A stretch of DNA of 10,636 nucleotides from Caldimicrobium thiodismutans (lineage in GTDB: Bacteria > Desulfobacterota > Thermodesulfobacteria > Thermodesulfobacteriales > Thermodesulfobacteriaceae), in NCBI GenBank assembly GCA_002877875.1, contig PNIE01000063.1, positions 1-10,636 on the forward strand. The letters are read 5' to 3'. Shown piece after piece: positions 6,454 to 10,636 of the stretch. Each line of letters starts with the position of its first letter. Within the stretch, counting starts at the first letter, position 1. The notes beneath the pieces were generated by a model that was not told where the DNA came from, did no database searches, and was given only the letters and a program-made list of their open reading frames with translations. The position numbers and the translations under genes were made by a program.

Positions 6454-7264
6454 AGAAGAGGATAGTCCTAAAATAGGTCTCATTGCAGGAGAGGGAGAAT
6501 TTCCTCTCATTCTTGCTAAAGAACTTTTAAATTCTAAGTATCGTATTGTTGCAGTTACTTTTTCCAAAGCCCAGGAGAAAAAATTACAAGATTTGGTAGA
6601 CAAGGTCTTTCGTATATATATTGGGCAGTTTCAAAAGCTTATTGATATTTTTAAACAAGAGGGGATTCGGGATCTAATTTTTCTTGGAAAAATTGAGAAG
6701 AGCCTTGCCTTAAGATTTTCTTTACCAGATAAAAGGGCCCTTACTCTTTGGAATAGAGTTTCCAATAGAGAGGATAATACTCTTTTAAAGGCTGTAGCTG
6801 ATGAACTTGAGAGAGAGGGCTTTTGTGTGAGAGGTCCTTCTGAATTTTTAAAAAAATTCTTAGCGGAAGAAAAGATTTATACAAAAAGAGTCCCCTCTGA
6901 GAGAGAATGGGAGGATATTCATTACGGACTAAAAATAGCCAGAGCCATCGGTGAGCTTGATATAGGACAATGTGTAGTAGTAAAGAACAAAATGACTGTT
7001 GCTGTTGAGGCTATGGAGGGAACGGATGCCACTATACTTAGGGGCGGTAAAATTATGCCTCAAACGGTAGTAGTAAAGATTGCTAAACCTCATCAGGATT
7101 TGAGACTTGACCTTCCTGTTGCTGGGCTTGAAACCATCGAGGTCCTAATTAAAGCAAAGGCCTCAATTCTTGCCCTTGAGGCAGGTAAAACCTTTTTCTT
7201 ACAGCAAGAAAGGGCCATTGAACTTGCTAATAAATATCATCTCTGCATTGTGGGAGTTAGGTAA
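6443..7264 (+). CDS. lpxI: UDP-2,3-diacylglucosamine pyrophosphatase LpxI
   Basis: Hydrolyses UDP-2,3-diacylglucosamine to lipid X and UMP, the step before LpxB. It replaces the unrelated LpxH of E. coli. The protein has 273 residues, close to the Caulobacter enzyme. Seen: an N-terminal domain opening KIGLIAGEGEFPLILAKE (10-27), a middle LIFLGKIEKS (78-87), and the C-terminal domain with VAVEAMEGTDATILRGG (186-202), DLPVAGLETIE (223-233) and the tail KASILALEAGKTFFL (239-253), all characteristic of the family (formerly DUF1009). ATG 6443 has AAGGAGA just upstream (6434-6440) and lies inside the end of lpxA, implying coupling. The gene occupies the expected pathway position between lpxA and lpxB. 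No lpxH-like gene is present in the window. Confidence 0.95.
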   Translation: MADKEEDSPKIGLIAGEGEFPLILAKELLNSKYRIVAVTFSKAQEKKLQDLVDKVFRIYIGQFQKLIDIFKQEGIRDLIFLGKIEKSLALRFSLPDKRALTLWNRVSNREDNTLLKAVADELEREGFCVRGPSEFLKKFLAEEKIYTKRVPSEREWEDIHYGLKIARAIGELDIGQCVVVKNKMTVAVEAMEGTDATILRGGKIMPQTVVVKIAKPHQDLRLDLPVAGLETIEVLIKAKASILALEAGKTFFLQQERAIELANKYHLCIVGVR

Positions 7265-7267
7265 TTT

Positions 7268-8227
7268 ATGGAAAAGCTTAAGATTGCTCTTGTAGGAGTT
7301 GGTCATCTTGGAAGGTTTCATGCAGAAAAGCTCTGCCAGATTCCACAAGCAGAGCTAATCTATCTTATAGATATTCAAGAAGAAAGGCTCTTTGAGGTTG
7401 CCAAAAATTTAAAAGAAAAATTTGGAAAAACAGTAAGACTTGAAAGGGATTTTAAAAAGGCCCTTTCAGAGGTTGATGCCTTTGTGGTGGCAACTCCCAC
7501 TACCACCCATTATGAGATCGCAAAGGAAATTTTACTTTCCGAAAGGCCCCTCTTTCTTGAAAAACCTATAGCAGACTCTCTAAGTAGAGCTGAAGAATTA
7601 ATAAAGATTTCCGAAGAAAAAAAGGTCCCTCTCCAAGTGGGATATGTAGAGAGATATCAAAAGGCTGTTAAAAGGCTTCTTGAAAGGGTTAAAAACCCTC
7701 TTTTTATTGAGGCTCATAGACTCTCAAGTTTTGCAGAGAGAAATCTTGATATTGATGTGGTTCTTGATCTTATGATCCATGATCTTGATCTTGTGTGCCT
7801 CTTGAAAAAGGGGGTTGAAATTGATTTAATTCATGCTGTTGGAGCCCCCCTTTTTTCTGATAAACCTGATATCGTGAATGCAAGAATAATTTACAGAGAT
7901 GGAACTACTTGTAATCTCACTGCAAGTAGAATCTCTTTATCCAAGCAGAGAAAATTTAGGGTCTTTGAAAAGGGAGGATATTATAGTGTAGATACGATAG
8001 AAAAAAGTTTTCTTGAGATTAAACCTCACCCAGAAAAGAGAGATTTTTCTATAGAGAAAGAGGTCTTTCCTGAGGACGACCCTCTAAGAGAGGAACTCTC
8101 CTCTTTTGTGACATCAGTCCTTGAAAAAAGAGAGGTCTCGCCTTCAGGAAAAGAAGCCCTTTTACCTCTAAAAATAGCCTTTAAAGTTAAAGAGGAAGTA
8201 GAAAAAAATTTAAGAAGGATCTTCTAA
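7268..8227 (+). CDS. Gfo/Idh/MocA-family oxidoreductase within the lipid A operon
   Basis: NAD(P)-dependent sugar-type oxidoreductase of 319 residues. Seen: a Rossmann domain with the dinucleotide motif GVGHLG (10-15), an acidic residue after strand 2 (LIDIQEE, Asp35, typical of NAD preference), ATPTTTHYEIA (75-85), the family EKP motif (98-100), and LMIHDLD (168-174) with the His171 usual in this family. The second domain is the alpha/beta sheet domain typical of the family (about 125-290). The start ATG is three bases after the lpxI stop, and 13 bases separate the stop from lpxB, so it belongs to the lipid A operon. The substrate cannot be read from sequence. One family member, GnnA, oxidises UDP-GlcNAc at C3 to allow a 3-amino lipid A, but its partner aminotransferase GnnB is not here, so that role is only a possibility. 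Confidence 0.88.
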   Translation: MEKLKIALVGVGHLGRFHAEKLCQIPQAELIYLIDIQEERLFEVAKNLKEKFGKTVRLERDFKKALSEVDAFVVATPTTTHYEIAKEILLSERPLFLEKPIADSLSRAEELIKISEEKKVPLQVGYVERYQKAVKRLLERVKNPLFIEAHRLSSFAERNLDIDVVLDLMIHDLDLVCLLKKGVEIDLIHAVGAPLFSDKPDIVNARIIYRDGTTCNLTASRISLSKQRKFRVFEKGGYYSVDTIEKSFLEIKPHPEKRDFSIEKEVFPEDDPLREELSSFVTSVLEKREVSPSGKEALLPLKIAFKVKEEVEKNLRRIF

Positions 8228-8240
8228 GGAGAAAAAAGAA

Positions 8241-9365
8241 TTGCGGATTCTTATCATCACTGGAGAGCTTTCCGGAGATCTTTATGGTGCTCTACTTGTA
8301 AAGAGAATAAGGGAACTTAATCCGAGTTTTCATTTTATTGGGATTGGTGGCCCAAGATTGAGGGGAACAGAGGCGGAAATCCTTTTTTCTGCAGAGGCTC
8401 TCTCACTAGTTGGAATTCCTAAACCAGCTGAATTAAAAAAATATTATTTTATTTATCGCAAGATTGAAGAATTATTGAAAAAAAGAAAAGTAGATTTGGT
8501 TTTGCTCGTTGATTTTCCAGGTTTTAATCTAAGAGTGGCTAAATTAGCTAAAAGCCTTGGATATCCTGTGATATACTATGTAGCTCCCCAAGTTTGGGCC
8601 TGGCATAAAAACCGCATAAAACTTTTAAAAAAATATGTGGATCACCTTTTTGTAATCTTGCCTTTTGAAGAGGAATTTTTCAAAAATTATGGAATTTCTG
8701 TCAAATTTTTTGGCCATCCTCTTGTTGATGTCGTAAAAGTAAAAATGCCTCAAGCTCTTTTTTATGAAGTCTATGGACTTGATCCAGAAAGACCAATTGT
8801 AAGCTTTTTTCCTGGAAGCAGGGAAGGTGAGGTAACAAGACATCTTCCCCTTTTTCTAAAGGTCTATCAGGAATTGAAAAAGAGAAATCCCAAGATTCAG
8901 GGGATTGTTTGCAAAGCTATAGGGTTAAAAGAATCTCCTCTTTGGGAAAAGGCAAGAGAATTTATGCTTGTCCTTGAGAATACCCAGTATGAAGTGCTTT
9001 CTAATTCAAAAGTAGCCCTTTTAGCTTCAGGCACTATTACTCTTGAAGCAGCTATTTTAGAAACTTTAGGAGTAGTTACTTATACTCTTCCTTCTTGGAT
9101 GTATTTTCTTGCTAAAAGATTAGTTAAAGTTCCTTGTATAAGCCTACCTAATCTTATTCTTGGGAAAGAGGTTTATCCTGAGATTCTTCAAGATAAGAGC
9201 TCGCCCTATGAACTTACTAAAGCCATTGAGAAAGTGATGGAAAGGGAGGATGAAATCAAGAAGGACCTTAGGAATCTTAGGAAGGCTCTTGGGAACCCGG
9301 GAGTTACCTGGAGAATCGCAGAGGAGATCATTAGGCTCTCCCAAATGTACAAAAATAAACCTTGA
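8241..9365 (+). CDS. lpxB: Lipid-A-disaccharide synthase LpxB (TTG start)
   Basis: Membrane-associated GT-B (family GT19) glycosyltransferase that joins lipid X to UDP-2,3-diacylglucosamine, forming the beta-1,6 disaccharide of lipid A. The protein has 374 residues (E. coli 382). Seen: ITGELSGDLYGALL at 6-19, GIGGPRL at 34-40, LLVDFPGFN at 88-96, APQVWAWHKNR at 115-125, FFGHPLVD at 156-163, FFPGSREGEV at 189-198, SGTITLEAAI at 263-272 and NLILGKEVYPEILQ at 304-317, all in family order. Translation starts at TTG 8241: AAGGAG (8226-8231) lies nine bases upstream, and the residues that follow match the family N-terminus exactly. It ends with TGA at 9363-9365 and is the last gene of the fabZ operon. 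Nothing suggests loss of function. Confidence 0.97.
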   Translation: MRILIITGELSGDLYGALLVKRIRELNPSFHFIGIGGPRLRGTEAEILFSAEALSLVGIPKPAELKKYYFIYRKIEELLKKRKVDLVLLVDFPGFNLRVAKLAKSLGYPVIYYVAPQVWAWHKNRIKLLKKYVDHLFVILPFEEEFFKNYGISVKFFGHPLVDVVKVKMPQALFYEVYGLDPERPIVSFFPGSREGEVTRHLPLFLKVYQELKKRNPKIQGIVCKAIGLKESPLWEKAREFMLVLENTQYEVLSNSKVALLASGTITLEAAILETLGVVTYTLPSWMYFLAKRLVKVPCISLPNLILGKEVYPEILQDKSSPYELTKAIEKVMEREDEIKKDLRNLRKALGNPGVTWRIAEEIIRLSQMYKNKP

Positions 9366-9389
9366 CAAAGTTTTAAAATTTAAGATACT
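9362..9389 (+). promoter_or_regulatory. Candidate sigma-70-type promoter for the purH-like gene
   Basis: A perfect TTGACA (9362-9367) overlaps the lpxB stop codon. After 16 bases comes GATACT (9384-9389, four of six matches to TATAAT). The next gene starts at 9420, giving a leader of about 25 bases. This would separate the purine gene from the lipid A operon. Confidence 0.45.
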
Positions 9390-9419
9390 AAAACAAAATG
9401 GCTCATAAGGAGGTGGAAT

Positions 9420-10636
9420 ATGGCTGAGGATTTAAAGAAGATGTATAGAACCATTGTAGGAGACCATTTTCCTTCTGAAATAAGAATTACCTTTGGAGAT
9501 CAGACTTTAATTTATAAGAAAAGAACGTGGGACCTTGAGGTAGAGCCTGGGGTTGTGGAGAGAAGGGGCTTAAGATATGGAGAGAATCCTGATCAGGAGG
9601 CTGCCCTTTATGAGCTTGTGGCAGGAAATCTTATTCTTGGGGAAGTTGAGTTTATTACACCTGGTAAAGGGCTTGTTTCCAGTTTAAGAGAGGAGGATTT
9701 TATCCAATTTGGGAAGCATCCCAGTAAAACTAACCTTACGGATGTGGATAACTCTTTGAATATTTTGAAATATCTTATGGAAAAGCCCTGCTGCGTTATT
9801 GTAAAGCATAATAATCCCTGCGGAGTAGCTTATGGTTCAACCTTAGAAGAGGCCTTTCTGAGGGCTTGGAGTGCCGATAGAGTAGCAGCCTTTGGTGGGG
9901 CCATTGCTTTAAATAGAGCTGTTGATAAGGCTACAGCTGAAGCTATTGCTGCCCATTATTTTGAAGTAGTGGCTGCTCCCGAATATGAAGAGGGTGCCGT
10001 TGAGATTCTTAAAAAGAGAAAGGACCTAAGAATTATAAAGATCAAGAGAATGGATAAACTTCAGGAGTATGCCCATCTGCATTTTGTAGAGTTTAAAAGC
10101 CTTATAGACGGAGGACTGATTCTTCAGGTTTCCCAGAAGAACCGTATAAGAAGCAAAGAGGATTTAAAACCTGCCGTAGCTGTTAAGGATGGTGTGGAAT
10201 ATCGTTGCCTTAGAGAACCAGATGAAAGGGAAATAAGAGATATGATCTTTGGTTGGGCCGTTGAACTTGGAGTTACTTCCAATTCGGTGCTTTTTGTAAA
10301 AGATGAAAGAACCGTTGCTATAGGAACCGGAGAGCAGGATAGGGTTGGATGCACAGAGATTGCTATTTTCAAGGCCTACAGAAATTATGCCGATTGGCTT
10401 TGCTATACCAAGTATGGAATTCCCTACAAACAGCTTGAACTTGAGATAGAAAAGGGATTGAGACCAAAGGAGCAAAAAGAGGAAATTGATGAACAAACTA
10501 AAAAAGACAAGGCTGGTCTTATTAATGCGGTTATGGTTTCTGATGGATTTTTACCTTTCAGGGATGCAGCTGATGTGGCAATAAGACAGGGAATTAGTGC
10601 TATTTTACAGCCTGGTGGCTCTGTGAGGGACTGGGA
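9420..10636 (+). CDS. purH: Stand-alone AICAR transformylase (PurH C-terminal domain; 3' end cut off by the window)
   Basis: Formylates AICAR with 10-formyl-tetrahydrofolate to give FAICAR, the penultimate step of IMP synthesis. 405 codons are visible with no stop. Seen: LRYGENPDQEAALYE (51-65), the catalytic VKHNNPCG (128-135, Lys129-His130 equal to the catalytic pair of the family), RVAAFGGAIALN (154-165), a GTGEQDRVGCTEIA segment (nt about 10324-10365) and LQPGGSVRD near the end. The protein begins only about 50 residues before the RYGENP motif. The N-terminal IMP cyclohydrolase domain of normal bifunctional PurH (about 200 residues) is therefore absent from this polypeptide, and no frame upstream can hold it because lpxB ends at 9365. 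IMP cyclohydrolase must be a separate gene elsewhere. ATG 9420 follows a very strong ribosome site, AAGGAGGTGG (9407-9416). Family assignment is firm; total length is unknown. Confidence 0.93.
   Translation, partial: MAEDLKKMYRTIVGDHFPSEIRITFGDQTLIYKKRTWDLEVEPGVVERRGLRYGENPDQEAALYELVAGNLILGEVEFITPGKGLVSSLREEDFIQFGKHPSKTNLTDVDNSLNILKYLMEKPCCVIVKHNNPCGVAYGSTLEEAFLRAWSADRVAAFGGAIALNRAVDKATAEAIAAHYFEVVAAPEYEEGAVEILKKRKDLRIIKIKRMDKLQEYAHLHFVEFKSLIDGGLILQVSQKNRIRSKEDLKPAVAVKDGVEYRCLREPDEREIRDMIFGWAVELGVTSNSVLFVKDERTVAIGTGEQDRVGCTEIAIFKAYRNYADWLCYTKYGIPYKQLELEIEKGLRPKEQKEEIDEQTKKDKAGLINAVMVSDGFLPFRDAADVAIRQGISAILQPGGSVRDW

Noticed and set aside
8625..8843. Minus-strand 72-codon frame inside lpxB
   Set aside because: It runs antisense to conserved LpxB motifs (FFGHPLVD, PGSREGE), with no start signal and no known family.
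9398..9427. Nine-codon reading frame (MAHKEVEYG) overlapping the purH start, like a leader peptide
   Set aside because: It has no ribosome site of its own, contains the ribosome site of purH, and shows no run of regulatory codons or attenuator stem.
10124..10496. Overlapping minus-strand open frames inside the purH-like gene
   Set aside because: The + strand here encodes clear AICAR transformylase sequence; the minus-strand frames are shadows caused by codon composition.

Overview
The window is AT-rich bacterial DNA, densely packed with genes that are almost all on the + strand. The proteins are rich in Lys and Glu. A siroheme-decarboxylase-type Ahb protein (alternative heme route of many sulfate reducers) sits beside a Gram-negative lipid A cluster that uses LpxI. 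Together with the stand-alone AICAR transformylase, this suggests a diderm anaerobe of the Thermodesulfobacteriota / former deltaproteobacterial type, possibly thermophilic. That placement is inferred from gene content and composition; no rRNA or other phylogenetic marker search was possible.

Layout. (1) Positions 1-4168 form a tight + strand block: the 3' part of ftsA, ftsZ, a ParB-fold protein with no recognisable partner, and a Memo-family protein (AmmeMemoRadiSam system protein B type) with an N-terminal extension. The last two overlap by ATGA. (2) Positions 4169-4658 hold no intact gene. The minus strand carries what looks like a decayed reading frame, a 12-bp tandem duplication and inverted repeats. 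(3) An ahbA-like gene lies on the minus strand at 4659-5099. It diverges from the next operon across a 93-bp intergenic region. (4) Positions 5193-9365 form a second + strand operon: fabZ, lpxA, lpxI, a Gfo/Idh/MocA oxidoreductase and lpxB, with overlaps or gaps of at most 13 bp. (5) At 9420 a split-type purH (AICAR transformylase domain only) starts behind a plausible promoter and runs off the window end.

How the genes work together. FtsA anchors FtsZ filaments to the membrane to build the division ring. FabZ supplies the beta-hydroxyacyl-ACP elongation cycle from which LpxA takes its acyl donor. LpxI and LpxB then carry the UDP-diacylglucosamine intermediate to lipid A disaccharide. lpxC and lpxD are not in the window and must lie elsewhere. 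The Gfo/Idh protein embedded in this operon has no assigned step.

Most of the window is housekeeping. The parts least explained by known biology are the ParB-fold/Memo pair attached to ftsAZ, the oxidoreductase inside the lipid A operon, and the decayed region between the two operons. No RNA genes, CRISPR arrays, intact insertion sequences or phage genes were seen.
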